A DNA stretch of 64,000 nt from Desulfosporosinus sp. (GTDB taxonomy: Bacteria; Bacillota; Desulfitobacteriia; Desulfitobacteriales; Desulfitobacteriaceae), in the NCBI GenBank assembly GCA_031292055.1, contig JARLHV010000122.1, forward strand, positions 26,269 through 90,268, in the 5' to 3' direction. Position numbers and translations under genes: made by a program. The first letter of the stretch is position 1. Each line of letters starts with the position of its first letter. Positions 16,277-25,395 of this stretch are shown piece by piece. The notes beneath the pieces are model-generated. The model saw only the letters and a program-made list of their open reading frames with translations, was not told the DNA's origin and did not search any database.

Positions 16277-17109
16277 ATATTACAATTTCTCCATGTCCCA
16301 ATGACACGTTTGTTTTCCATGCTTGGGTACACGGACTAATACCCGGGGCACCTAAGCTTGATGTAACCTACGCCGATATTGACATCACCAATAGTCTGGC
16401 AGCGGGCCCCAAGGGGCCGGATATAGTCAAAATTTCGTACGCAGCTCTACCGTGGGTATTGTCTGAGTATGCACTGCTGCCCTGTGGGGGGGCGTTGGGC
16501 AAAGGTTGTGGGCCACTGGTGCTGACGTCAAAGAGAGCAGGTAGTAACAATGATCCCGCTAAGCTTTCAAGCAGACGGGTGGCTGTTCCTAGTGAACGAT
16601 CAACCGCTTACTTACTTTTTCGGTTATGGGCAGCTCAAAATGTACCAGGAGGAGTAGGCGAGATTATCGTTTTGCCATTTAATGAAATTATGCCGGCGGT
16701 GCGTGACGGTTTGGTTGATGCGGGGCTTGTGATCCACGAAGCACGCTTTACCTATTCAGCCTATGGGTTAACCCTCCTGGCCGACTTAGGCAGTTGGTGG
16801 GAGCAAGATACTAACCTACCAATCCCACTGGGAGCAATTGTCGCCCGCAGGTCACTGGATCGAGCAGCAATCACTGGCTGGATTCAGGCATCGGTCAAAT
16901 ACGCTTGGGCACACCCAGAGGAGTCGAAGGAGTATGTGCTGCACCACAGCCAAGAGTTGTCCACTGAAGTAACCCAAGCACACATTAAGCTTTATGTAAA
17001 TGAGTTCACCGAGAATATTGGCGCGACAGGGTATAAGGCGGTAAGCACTTTATTAAACAGGGCTTCGTATGAAGGACTAGTACCAAAAGTGGATTTGGAG
17101 GCACTATAG
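16273..17109 (+). CDS. mqnD: 1,4-dihydroxy-6-naphthoate synthase
   Basis: 278 residues from a TTG that overlaps the mqnB stop (TTGA) with GGAGGTG six bases upstream. The sequence starts ITISPCPNDTFVFHAW, the hallmark of MqnD, and continues with VKISYAALPWVL, GCGPLV and LVDAGLVIHEARFTY, a periplasmic-binding-protein-like fold. The enzyme converts cyclic dehypoxanthinyl futalosine to 1,4-dihydroxy-6-naphthoate, a late step of futalosine-route menaquinone synthesis. The other mqn genes are not in this window. A strong terminator follows. Confidence 0.94.
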   Translation: MNITISPCPNDTFVFHAWVHGLIPGAPKLDVTYADIDITNSLAAGPKGPDIVKISYAALPWVLSEYALLPCGGALGKGCGPLVLTSKRAGSNNDPAKLSSRRVAVPSERSTAYLLFRLWAAQNVPGGVGEIIVLPFNEIMPAVRDGLVDAGLVIHEARFTYSAYGLTLLADLGSWWEQDTNLPIPLGAIVARRSLDRAAITGWIQASVKYAWAHPEESKEYVLHHSQELSTEVTQAHIKLYVNEFTENIGATGYKAVSTLLNRASYEGLVPKVDLEAL

Positions 17110-17130
17110 TTCTACGTGATATCGAAAAAA

Positions 17131-17166
17131 CAGAAAGGTCATCCTACAGAGGATGACTTTTCTGTA
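17131..17166 (+). terminator. Terminator after mqnD
   Basis: Arms 17131-17144 and 17151-17164 pair over 14 bp with one mismatch, with T-rich sequence on the 3' side of the stem. Confidence 0.75.
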
Positions 17167-17380
17167 TACATAACAAACTCAATGTCGTGATCTAAAAATT
17201 GACAGTAGCAAAGTTTGCAACTGAAATTCCGTTCCCGGCTAAGAAGGAATTGCTTGGATTTTAGAGAACTATGAAGAGATAGGAAAACGGTGGCAACATT
17301 ATATTGCGTGACAAGCTGGGTATCTGCTAGTGTTGGGTTATAAAGTTTGGGAAAATCGGAGTAAACCCGGAGGTGGAAAA

Positions 17381-18004
17381 ATGGAGAATTATTCTATAGA
17401 TATCATCAATGCAGTCTACATCATATCTATGAGTCTGGGTATTTTGCTAAGTATCTCAGCCTTAATCTTTGGAAGCGGGCATGGGGCATCACACACACCT
17501 TCAGGATCTTCAGGATCATTTGCACATTCGGCGGGACATATTGGTCATCACGGTTCAGTCTCGCAGGATGGTACGATGAGTAATAGGGTACCATTTTTTA
17601 ATATAAATTCCATATTCGCCTTTTTAATTGGGTTTGGGGCAGCCGGGTTAATCACCTACGGAATTCTAAAAGTCGCCATCCTATCCTTAATAGCAGCCTT
17701 GGCAATGGGCGGTTTATTTTGGTACATAGTACGCAAACTATTGTCGAGCCTACTTAAAGGACAGTCGAAATTCCTCACCACTTCCTTAGACGATATAATA
17801 GGAGTAACCGGAACTGTAAGTTCGGTCATATCTGAGCAAAGACTAGGGGAGGTGATTTATACAATTGAAGGAGGCACAAGGGCAATACCAGCCAAATACA
17901 AACATATTGGGGAAGTACTAAAGGGCGAAAGCGTTGTAATAATTGGCATAGTTAACGGTGTGGCGCTGATCGTAAAAAATGATGAATTTAATCTCAAATT
18001 CTAG
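17381..18004 (+). CDS. NfeD-like membrane protein (flotillin partner)
   Basis: 207 residues from the ATG at 17381, chosen for GGAGGTGG just upstream. An N-terminal TM helix (about 9-30), a His/Ser/Gly-rich loop (about 32-65, with six or more His), two TM helices (about 72-118) and a C-terminal OB-fold domain (about 135-207; IIGVTGTVSS...GVALIVK). This is the layout of short NfeD proteins such as Bacillus YuaF. It is followed 36 bp later by a flotillin gene, the usual pairing for membrane-microdomain assembly. The His-rich loop could bind metal but this is speculation. Confidence 0.85.
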   Translation: MENYSIDIINAVYIISMSLGILLSISALIFGSGHGASHTPSGSSGSFAHSAGHIGHHGSVSQDGTMSNRVPFFNINSIFAFLIGFGAAGLITYGILKVAILSLIAALAMGGLFWYIVRKLLSSLLKGQSKFLTTSLDDIIGVTGTVSSVISEQRLGEVIYTIEGGTRAIPAKYKHIGEVLKGESVVIIGIVNGVALIVKNDEFNLKF

Positions 18005-18040
18005 TTTTGAGGTTCAATCTTTAATTGAAAGAAGGCAGAG

Positions 18041-19558
18041 ATGAACATGGGGCTATATCTAATTATTGCTATTATTGTTTTGGCAGTTGTCGGACTTTTG
18101 CTGGTAGTAACAGTTCTGGCGAGGATGTTTCAGAAGGTAGGACCTGACGAGGCTTTAGTGGTCTTTGGTATGGGTGGAAGTAATGTCATTACTGGTGGTG
18201 GTAGGGTTGTCTGGCCGCTCGTTCAGACCTCCAAACGATTATCCTTAGCTTTAATGTCCTTTGATATTGCGCCCCAAAATGATTTATATACAAATCAAGG
18301 GGTTGCGGTAACGGTTGAGGCTGTTTCGCAGATTAAAGTGCAGGATAATTCAGATAGTATCAAAACAGCATCGATTCAGTTTCTGAATAAAAATCCTGAA
18401 GACCGTGAGGCCATGATTAAACAGGTCATGGAAGGCCATTTGCGCGGAATTGTCGGGACGTTAACCGTCGAGGAGATCGTTAAAGACCCTGAAATGGTTC
18501 AATCTCGTATGCTGGCAACTTGTCAATTAGATCTATCTAAAATGGGGCTAGAAGTTAGATCATTCACAATTAAAAACGTCAAAGATGCCAACGGTTATAT
18601 TGAAAATATGGGCAAACCTGAGATCGCACGGGTACTCAAAGAGGCCCAAATAGCCCAGGCAATTGCCGAAAAAGAGACTGAAACCACCAAAGCAGCAGCC
18701 AACAGGGACGCTGCAATTGCCAAAACCAACGCAGAGCAGGCAAGAGTAACGGCAGAAACCGCATCCCAATCACAACAAGCTGAAAACGTTAAAGACTTGA
18801 ATCTTAAGAAAGCAAAATACGACACTGAAGTTGAAACAGCCAGAGCAGACAAGGAAAATGCTTATAATCTGCGCACAGCCGAACTAAAACAAAACCTTAC
18901 CGAACAGGAATGGAAGATCGCAGAGATTGAGCGTCAAGGCCAGGTACATGTTGCTAATGCCGAAATAGAACGTAAACAAAAGGAACTTGAGGCTAGTATC
19001 ATCAAGCCAGCGGAAGCACAAGCGAGAGCAATAAAAATCGAGAATCAAGCCAAAGCAGAAGCAAATGCGACTGTCACAAAACTAGAAAATCAAGCGAAAG
19101 CTGAAGCTAATGCTCTAACAATCAAACTCGAGAACGAAGCCAAAGCAGAGGCAACCAGGGCAGTTGGTAATTCTGAAGCAGAAATCATTCGTGCTAAAGG
19201 TAAAGCTGAAGCTGATACCATTTTAGCCAAAGCCCAAGCCTTTAGTAACTACTCTCAGGCAGCTATTCTGGACAAACTCCTTTCCGGTATTCCAGAGTTG
19301 GCGAAGGCCATTGCCACTCCTCTGCAAAACGTCGATAAAATAACCGTTATCTCGACCGGAGGAGAAAACTCAGGCATGCAAAAAGTAACCCGTGATATCA
19401 CGGACATGATGGCCCAAATGCCAGAAGTCATTGAGCAACTTACGGGAGTAAACATTGGCAACCTAATTAACTCATTGAAGGTACCCATTAGCAATGAAAC
19501 TATTGAAGGGACAAGTGTCAATGACAAGGAACCTGCAGGAGAAACAAAAGTTGAGTAG
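18041..19558 (+). CDS. floT: Flotillin-like SPFH protein
   Basis: 505 residues starting at ATG 18041 (GAAGGCAGAG upstream). An N-terminal hydrophobic helix (about 4-28), an SPFH/band-7 domain (about 30-190) and a long Ala/Glu/Lys-rich coiled coil (about 195-400) with EA-repeats typical of flotillins (for example KAEANATVTKLENQAKAEA). A C-terminal region (about 405-505) mediates assembly in homologues. Flotillins form lipid-raft-like scaffolds; the NfeD partner precedes it in the same operon. The symbol follows the Bacillus homologue. Confidence 0.93.
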   Translation: MNMGLYLIIAIIVLAVVGLLLVVTVLARMFQKVGPDEALVVFGMGGSNVITGGGRVVWPLVQTSKRLSLALMSFDIAPQNDLYTNQGVAVTVEAVSQIKVQDNSDSIKTASIQFLNKNPEDREAMIKQVMEGHLRGIVGTLTVEEIVKDPEMVQSRMLATCQLDLSKMGLEVRSFTIKNVKDANGYIENMGKPEIARVLKEAQIAQAIAEKETETTKAAANRDAAIAKTNAEQARVTAETASQSQQAENVKDLNLKKAKYDTEVETARADKENAYNLRTAELKQNLTEQEWKIAEIERQGQVHVANAEIERKQKELEASIIKPAEAQARAIKIENQAKAEANATVTKLENQAKAEANALTIKLENEAKAEATRAVGNSEAEIIRAKGKAEADTILAKAQAFSNYSQAAILDKLLSGIPELAKAIATPLQNVDKITVISTGGENSGMQKVTRDITDMMAQMPEVIEQLTGVNIGNLINSLKVPISNETIEGTSVNDKEPAGETKVE

Positions 19559-19576
19559 ATTATAAATAAAGAAACA

Positions 19577-19616
19577 AACAGGGCTGGAAACTAATTGTTT
19601 CTAGCCTTGTTTTTAA
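19577..19616 (+). terminator. Terminator after the flotillin gene
   Basis: AACAGGGCTGGAAAC pairs with GTTTCTAGCCTTGTT with wobble positions, then TTTT. Confidence 0.75.
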
Positions 19617-19659
19617 GAAAGGTATGCTTTTTCAGCAATTAATCCGAGGGGGGAACGAG

Positions 19660-20295
19660 ATGATAAAAAATTTGTATCTCATAAGACATGGTGAAGCAGA
19701 ACACCTAGTGGGGGAGAAGTTAACTGGAGGATGGACGGACTCCAGTTTAACTGAAAAAGGAAGACGGCAAGCTCATGAAACTGGAAAAAGAATTGCAAGT
19801 TTATTAGAAAGATCAGATCTCAAATTGTATTGTAGCGATCTGTCTAGAGCCAGCGAGTCTGCAGAGATTATTGGTAGCTATCTCGATGAATATCCTTTAC
19901 CGGTAAAGGCATTGCGAGAACAGAATAATGGCGATGCCGCAGATTTGAGCGCAGAGGAAGCTCGGAAAATATCATTTCCAATGACAGAACCTTCAATGGA
20001 TTGGATTCATTATCCTCATGCCGAAAGTTGGAGAAGTTTTAATAAGAGGGTATTCGAGTTTATGAATGGAATTGAACCAGAATCTGAAGAGACCGTGATA
20101 GTTGTCTCACACAGAAGAACAATAATAGCAATAATTCACTGGTGGCTAGAATTTTCAGAAGATTACATTCGGAAGATTTCGTTTGATATTGAACCCTGTA
20201 GCATTACCTATCTAAGGATTAATAAGTGGGGAGAAAAAACAATTGCTAAGCTTAATGAAATTTTCCACGTAAGGGATATCGATATCAAATTATAA
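19660..20295 (+). CDS. Histidine phosphatase (phosphoglycerate mutase-like)
   Basis: 211 residues from the ATG at 19660, behind GAGGGGGG. The N-terminal LIRHGEAEH motif carries the phosphorylated His, CSDLSRASESAEI supplies the second active-site Arg, and VVSHRRT near residue 150 gives the second His (branch with SHRR rather than the usual SHG). The family removes phosphate from small metabolites or proteins; the substrate is unknown. It appears monocistronic. Confidence 0.85.
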   Translation: MIKNLYLIRHGEAEHLVGEKLTGGWTDSSLTEKGRRQAHETGKRIASLLERSDLKLYCSDLSRASESAEIIGSYLDEYPLPVKALREQNNGDAADLSAEEARKISFPMTEPSMDWIHYPHAESWRSFNKRVFEFMNGIEPESEETVIVVSHRRTIIAIIHWWLEFSEDYIRKISFDIEPCSITYLRINKWGEKTIAKLNEIFHVRDIDIKL

Positions 20296-20329
20296 TCAGT
20301 AATCTTTCAATAGACAATTATAGAATAGT

Positions 20330-20510
20330 TGGTTAAAATGGAAACTGTAGATTGATCTGTGAGTTGTTGCACGGGTCTGTAGTAAGGTAGAACGGGAAGA
20401 TTAGAGGGAATTGGACACATAAGTCTGAGTATGGAAGGATGGTAGCGCATGCAGCATTAGACACAGGCGATCGAGTTTATCTGCTATCCTTTTTGTGGTA
20501 GCTTTTTTTT
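20330..20510 (+). promoter_or_regulatory. Attenuator-type leader of the lactate permease gene
   Basis: A GCTATC / GGTAGC hairpin (20483-20488 with 20497-20502) followed by eight T residues lies about 60 bp before the permease start, so transcription can stop in the leader. An upstream copy of GGTAGC (20441-20446), inside GGATGGTAGC, can pair with the same left arm, giving a mutually exclusive antiterminator. The segment at 20436-20449 resembles the T-box sequence at 11 of 14 positions, but no convincing Stem I is visible. Regulatory class is unresolved. Confidence 0.45.
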
Positions 20511-20568
20511 ATCTCATTTTAAAAGGCAATAATACATTTTATAGAATTTATTAAGGGGGAAATGGGTG

Positions 20569-22167
20569 ATGACAATTAGTTCGTTTTTATTAACACTGGT
20601 CCCTATTGCCGTAATTATAGGGATGCTTGTTGTTTGGAAAAAGCCCGCGGATATCAGTGGTATCGTAGGATGGATCGCAGTTTCGGTTATTGCCTACTTG
20701 TTTTTTCACACAAGTATTGAAGTGATATTTAGGTCTACCTTAGCCGGATGGGTAAAGTCGTTTGCTGTTTCTTTAGTAGTTGCAACTTCTTTATTACAGA
20801 TGGCCTATATGGAGAAAACGGGTGCACTCAGGAGAGTTATTATTTTAATTAAAACTATTTCCAGTGATAACAAGGCCGTACAAATTATGCTAATCAATAT
20901 TGGCTTCGGTACGCTGATGGTATCTGTTGGAGCAACGCCTGTCTCCCTGCTTCCGCCTATTATGTTGGCCTTAGGTTATTCAACCTATGTTTCGATCGCG
21001 TTGCCGTGCATTGGCTATGATGCGTTATGCACCTACGCTTTATTGGGAGCTCCGGTTGTTGTTTTTGTCGACATGGCCAATTCATTTCTGGGCAAGGGCC
21101 ATGAAATTAGCTTATCGCAGGCGGGGAGCGTATTCTTCATGTTCCTACCGGTTATCTCCACATTAATCGGTTTTTGCATGCTCTGGATTGTAGGAGGTTG
21201 GAAGGGAATCAAAGATGGTTGGCTCCCTTGTATTATTACCGGAGCGGTAATAGCTCTTGTTTCATATTATACAAATAAAGTGGATAGACTGGTGGTTCTG
21301 ACAGGCATCATGTGTGGAGCTGCTGTTATTATTGCTATGGTACTTTACCTTATAGCGACAGGAAGAAAAGTAATTGATAAAAGTAAGCTAACTGTTGAGG
21401 AACTGGAGTATGAAAAGAACTATTCTCTCTGGAAGGCGTTAACACCATGGGGTCTTCTTATTGTCCTAATACTTGCCCTTAACATTCCGACGGATATGTT
21501 TAACTTTCTTTACAGGAAGGTTACCCTTCCAATCGTCGGTCTGTCGGCTGACGGTAAGCCGATATTGACAAGAGCATTATGGAATGCTTATACGTGGATT
21601 CTTGTTAGTACCTTCCTTTCGATGATTTTTATCAAACCAACGTCTTCCCAATTGAAAGAAACCTGTAGATTGTGGTGGAAGAGGGCTCCCAGGCCGGTTT
21701 TTGCCGTGGCTATTTTCTTTAGTATAGGGGAGATTATGAATATGTCCGGTTACGATGTTGCCTCAAACAAGTTTGTAGTAGGAAGCATGGTGCAGGTTTT
21801 GGCGAATTTTTCGTCCCAGATCTTTAGTAATGCTTATGGTACAGTGGTCTCTTTCATTGGCTTATTAGGAGGATTTATAACAGGCAGCGAAGCTTCTACC
21901 ATAGCAATGTTTTCAATGTATACGATGAAAACTGCAAATTTGCTGCATATGGGATCACAAGGAATGCTTATTATAACCGCCGGATTGGCCTTTGGTGGCG
22001 GTCTGGCAAGTGTGATTTCTCCAGCAAAGTTGCAGAATGCTGCAGCAGCAATCGATAAAATGGGAGAAGAAACTCAGGTGATAAGAATTGCCTTTGTATT
22101 TTCATTACTCTTAACTGTAGTGACATCCGCTTTAGTTATGGTGTTATTGAAGATTTATGTCGTTTAA
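20569..22167 (+). CDS. lctP: L-lactate permease family transporter
   Basis: 532 residues from the ATG at 20569 (TTAAGGGGGAAATGGGTG upstream; GTG 20566 is equally possible). At least twelve hydrophobic segments. The internal motifs GATPVSLLPPIMLALGY, LGAPVVVFVDMAN and GGFITGSEASTIAMF match the LctP family of proton-coupled lactate/glycolate carriers. Lactate is a main electron donor for organisms of this type. No lactate dehydrogenase is adjacent, and the substrate is assigned by family. Expression is probably attenuated in the leader upstream. Confidence 0.85.
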   Translation: MTISSFLLTLVPIAVIIGMLVVWKKPADISGIVGWIAVSVIAYLFFHTSIEVIFRSTLAGWVKSFAVSLVVATSLLQMAYMEKTGALRRVIILIKTISSDNKAVQIMLINIGFGTLMVSVGATPVSLLPPIMLALGYSTYVSIALPCIGYDALCTYALLGAPVVVFVDMANSFLGKGHEISLSQAGSVFFMFLPVISTLIGFCMLWIVGGWKGIKDGWLPCIITGAVIALVSYYTNKVDRLVVLTGIMCGAAVIIAMVLYLIATGRKVIDKSKLTVEELEYEKNYSLWKALTPWGLLIVLILALNIPTDMFNFLYRKVTLPIVGLSADGKPILTRALWNAYTWILVSTFLSMIFIKPTSSQLKETCRLWWKRAPRPVFAVAIFFSIGEIMNMSGYDVASNKFVVGSMVQVLANFSSQIFSNAYGTVVSFIGLLGGFITGSEASTIAMFSMYTMKTANLLHMGSQGMLIITAGLAFGGGLASVISPAKLQNAAAAIDKMGEETQVIRIAFVFSLLLTVVTSALVMVLLKIYVV

Positions 22168-22210
22168 AAATTTATGACGCGATTCGAACTGGATAGTTGA
22201 TTGGTTTCCA

Positions 22211-22250
22211 AAAGTTCATTGTCCCTTAAAACGGGAGAATGAACTTTTTT
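22211..22250 (+). terminator. Terminator after the lactate permease gene
   Basis: AAAGTTCATTGTCCC and GGGAGAATGAACTTT pair over 15 bp with one mismatch, followed by T residues. Confidence 0.85.
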
Positions 22251-22372
22251 AATCAATTCACCCCTTAAAAAAGGGGAGGTCTTGGCATTGATAATAAGGT
22301 TTATGTAAAATAATGGAACAAATAAAAGAGGATAAGCGTATGCTGAACTAAATAAGGAAAGGGGGATTTAAA

Positions 22373-22483
22373 ATGGCATTCGGAGCTGGCGTACCAGGTG
22401 GCCCTGGTTATGGATTTGGTGCAGGCATTGCAATCGTAGTTATAATTATTTTGCTCCTCATTGCAATGGGTATCGTATTTTAA
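22373..22483 (+). CDS. YjcZ-like small hydrophobic spore peptide 1
   Basis: 36 residues, preceded by GGAAAGGGGGATTTAAA. A Gly/Pro-rich head (AFGAGVPGGPGYGFGAG) is followed by one strongly hydrophobic helix (IAIVVIIILLLIAMGIVF) that runs to the C-terminus. This is the pattern of the YjcZ family of sporulation-associated peptides. A sister gene follows 51 bp downstream. Function in the family is unknown; it probably embeds in a spore or cell membrane. Confidence 0.8.
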   Translation: MAFGAGVPGGPGYGFGAGIAIVVIIILLLIAMGIVF

Positions 22484-22534
22484 CTAAGCAGTATCTTATA
22501 TTTAGGAACCTAAATTAAAAGGAGGTATAAAGAT

Positions 22535-22639
22535 ATGTATGGATATGGAAATTGTGGAATTCAGGGTGGAACAGGTATAGGCGCAGGGATTATTGCTATC
22601 GCAATTCTAATCTTAATTGCATTGGGAGTCATATTTTAA
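22535..22639 (+). CDS. YjcZ-like small hydrophobic spore peptide 2
   Basis: 34 residues behind a strong AAAAGGAGGTATAAAGAT site. Same design as its neighbour: a short Gly-rich head (YGYGNCGIQGGTG) and a C-terminal hydrophobic helix ending GVIF. It has one Cys in the head, absent from copy 1. The two copies probably arose by tandem duplication and share one transcript ending at the hairpin 22659-22686. Confidence 0.8.
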   Translation: MYGYGNCGIQGGTGIGAGIIAIAILILIALGVIF

Positions 22640-22658
22640 GTTATTATCGCGCTGAATG

Positions 22659-22686
22659 TGGGCTTCCTTGATAGGAGCCCATTTTT
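22659..22686 (+). terminator. Terminator after the YjcZ-like pair
   Basis: TGGGCTTCC / GGAGCCCA stem with a short loop, then ATTTTTG. Confidence 0.8.
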
Positions 22687-22748
22687 GCTCTGTCCGAACG
22701 CGCGCAAAAACTTTATAATAAATACATAGAACTAGAAGGGGGAACTAA

Positions 22749-23621
22749 ATGATTATTAAATCTTATATTAGTTTAAGTGACAAAGCTATCAATGAAGTTC
22801 TTAACCTCGAAAGGGTTTGTCAAGACTATGATAAACTCAAAGGAAGTGTGTATTTAGATACGTCTTTAAACTTTTCTCCTCATATTAAGAGTGTCTTTCT
22901 TTTATATGAAAATCGCGAGCTAATAAGTATGTTAGCTATGGTCATCCCGACACAACAGGAGGCGGAAATTTCAGCCTATACGTTACCTAAATATAGGCAT
23001 AATGGATATTTTAAAATATTATTAGCGGAAGCAGTCGAAGAACTCAATAAATTCGATATTCAAAATCTATTGTTTGTGTGTGAAAGACAATCAATTTCAG
23101 GTAAAGGGGTAATGGTTTCCCTTAATGCTGAGTATGAGCATACCGAGTATTCTATGAGATTTAACAAGGCTAGATATAGAGCTACAGACGCAAATCGTCT
23201 CTTGCTTTTAAGGTCTCATTATAAGGATCTTGATAAGATCATTGAGACAAGTATGAAGATTTTTGAGGATAGCTATGAAGAGTCCAAAAATTTGATTGAG
23301 AATTGTTTAAAATCGGAAACTCGGGAGCAATACCTTGCAGTTTTAAACGAAGAAATTATTGGTTTGGGCTCAATAAACAAAGAGCGAGATGAAGGGTTAA
23401 TATTTGGCTTCGGAATAGTGCCTGACTATAGGGGGAAAGGATATGGAGCAGAACTATTACACCGACTCATAGATCGCTTATGGCAAATTGGAAAAACTGA
23501 AATAATACTTGATGTTAATAGCGAAAATGGGCACGCGTTAGAACTTTACCAGAAAGCTGGTTTTCAAATCGAGATAGCCTTTGAGTTTTTTAGAAGAAAG
23601 GTGGTCAGGTCTGAAAAGTAG
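22749..23621 (+). CDS. Tandem GNAT acetyltransferase
   Basis: 290 residues from an ATG behind AGAAGGGGGAACTAA. Two GNAT-like halves: residues about 1-140 (AYTLPKYRHNGYFKILL is a first acetyl-CoA loop) and about 150-290, the better conserved half, with FGIVPDYRGKGYGAELL (R/Q-x-x-G-x-G/A loop) and the ending N-x-x-ALELYQKAGF. Such twin-GNAT proteins often have one catalytic and one structural half. Substrate unknown; no operon partner. Confidence 0.82.
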   Translation: MIIKSYISLSDKAINEVLNLERVCQDYDKLKGSVYLDTSLNFSPHIKSVFLLYENRELISMLAMVIPTQQEAEISAYTLPKYRHNGYFKILLAEAVEELNKFDIQNLLFVCERQSISGKGVMVSLNAEYEHTEYSMRFNKARYRATDANRLLLLRSHYKDLDKIIETSMKIFEDSYEESKNLIENCLKSETREQYLAVLNEEIIGLGSINKERDEGLIFGFGIVPDYRGKGYGAELLHRLIDRLWQIGKTEIILDVNSENGHALELYQKAGFQIEIAFEFFRRKVVRSEK

Positions 23622-23754
23622 GTTTTATGAATATAATTAGAATATTTTGTTTTTTATAGTTACAAGTTCGAACGCAAGTAGTATACTTAGTTAAATAATG
23701 GAATGAAAGACAATTTTGGATTATTGAAGAAATAAATTAAAAGAGGGTACAGCT

Positions 23755-25329
23755 ATGTTAAATAATGAAAAGAAGCCGATTATCCTAGCGGATCAGATTC
23801 AGACATCCCTCGCCAACCTGGAGCCCCTCACCCAGAAGGTTTTTCTGTCTCTTAATCCGCCTAGTCCACTGGATAATCGGGCGGATGTCGACCAAGTGCG
23901 TCAAGCCTTGGAACGCAGTTACGGCTCTGTCAGTGTGCCTCTAGCCATTATGCCCAGGGTACCCATCCTATGTCGCAGCGCCGATTGGCAGCTCACAGCT
24001 ACCTTGGCAGACACTGGTCAAGGCTGGAAATTAATTGATTTAGAAGCTGGCGATACGACCAAAGAACAATTTGGGTTGGCCATTGATATTGGCACGACAA
24101 CAGTTGTAGTCTACCTTGTCGATTTGTGTGACGGTGCGGTGCTTAGACATGCTGCCGACTATAACGCTCAAATTGCTTTAGGCGAGGACATCTTGAATCG
24201 CATTCGTTATGCTGCCGAACCAGGCGGTTTAGACCGCCTGCAAAAAGCAGTAGTGGATACCCTAAATCGTCTAATTAGGATCCTTTTCCCGTTGCCAATG
24301 GAGACTGGCAAGATAACTGCAGTAGCTATCGGGGCTAATACAACTATGGTTCACCTCCTGCTGGGCCTGAACCCTGCTTCTATTTGTCGTGATCCTTATA
24401 CTCCGATTGTCAACAATCCAGGCTTGATCCCAGCAATCGAAATAGGACTGGACATCAATCCTTTGGCTCCTGTCTATTGCCTGCCGAGCATAGGAAGTTA
24501 CCTTGGCGGAGACGTCATCGGCGGAGTCTTGGTCAGCGGAATGCACAAACAGCCTGATGTCTCTCTATTTGTCGACATCGGCACCAATGGAGAAATCGTG
24601 ATTGGCAACGAAGAATGGCTTGTCGCTTGTGCCGGAGCAGCTGGTCCGGCTTTGGAAGGTGGTGTTACAAGCTACGGTATGCGGGCGGAACCTGGAGCAG
24701 TGGATCGCGTTTCCATAGATCCGGTAACAGGCAAAGTGACGTATACAACTGTGGATAATGCCCCTGCGCGCGGCATCTGCGGTTCTGGCCTGGTGGACAC
24801 TCTGGCCGAACTTTTCCTCAACGGTATCATTAACCGGACGGCTCGTTTTCAGACGGGCAGGGACTCATTTGTTGTAGTCCCTGCCATAGAATCGGCTTCG
24901 GGAGAAGACATCGTTGTTACTCAGATTGATATCAATAACTTTATGGCTACCAAAGGGGCGGTTAATGCGGCCATCGATCTCTTGATGGAAAATGTTGGCT
25001 GCGCTTGGCAGGAAATGAGCCATTTTTATGCTGCTGGGGCGTTTGGGCAATATTTGCCGATCGAGTCGGCCATTACGATTGGTCTATATCCTGACCTTCC
25101 GCGCTCTTCGATCGTTCGCTTGGGCAATAGTTCAGGGGAAGCAGCCCGCCAAGTACTTCTATCTCGCTCTAAGCGTCTGGAAGCAGAAGCCATCGCTGCC
25201 AAGATTACTTATTTTGAGCTAAATGCTAATACCGCCTTCATGGAGAAATTCAGTGGCAGCAAATTTCTTCCCCACACGGACCTTGACCGATATCCCAGCG
25301 TCAAAAAACGCTTACAAACTCGCATTTGA
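23755..25329 (+). CDS. RACo-like ASKHA ATPase (corrinoid-protein reactivator) lacking the ferredoxin domain
   Basis: 524 residues. A linker-like N-terminus (about 1-100) leads to an ASKHA ATPase domain (FGLAIDIGTTTVVVYLVD at about 102; FVDIGTNGEIVIGN at about 270; GICGSGLVDTLAEL at about 340), the arrangement of RACo/DUF4445 proteins. RACo proteins reductively reactivate the cobalt centre of corrinoid iron-sulfur or methyltransferase proteins. Classical members have about 100 more residues at the N-terminus with a plant-type [2Fe-2S] cluster; no such Cys motif is present here or in the 130 bp upstream. Base composition looks more G+C rich than flanking genes, and no corrinoid methyltransferase is nearby, so transfer or relocation is possible. 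Confidence 0.85.
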   Translation: MLNNEKKPIILADQIQTSLANLEPLTQKVFLSLNPPSPLDNRADVDQVRQALERSYGSVSVPLAIMPRVPILCRSADWQLTATLADTGQGWKLIDLEAGDTTKEQFGLAIDIGTTTVVVYLVDLCDGAVLRHAADYNAQIALGEDILNRIRYAAEPGGLDRLQKAVVDTLNRLIRILFPLPMETGKITAVAIGANTTMVHLLLGLNPASICRDPYTPIVNNPGLIPAIEIGLDINPLAPVYCLPSIGSYLGGDVIGGVLVSGMHKQPDVSLFVDIGTNGEIVIGNEEWLVACAGAAGPALEGGVTSYGMRAEPGAVDRVSIDPVTGKVTYTTVDNAPARGICGSGLVDTLAELFLNGIINRTARFQTGRDSFVVVPAIESASGEDIVVTQIDINNFMATKGAVNAAIDLLMENVGCAWQEMSHFYAAGAFGQYLPIESAITIGLYPDLPRSSIVRLGNSSGEAARQVLLSRSKRLEAEAIAAKITYFELNANTAFMEKFSGSKFLPHTDLDRYPSVKKRLQTRI

Positions 25330-25352
25330 CCCAGGGAGATACTTATAATCTC

Positions 25353-25392
25353 AGTGCTCACTTTAATTGTTATTAAAGGAGCACTTTTTTTT
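25353..25392 (+). terminator. Terminator after the RACo-like gene
   Basis: AGTGCTCACTTTAAT pairs with ATTAAAGGAGCACT (one base bulged), followed by eight T residues. Confidence 0.88.
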
Positions 25393-25395
25393 GCC

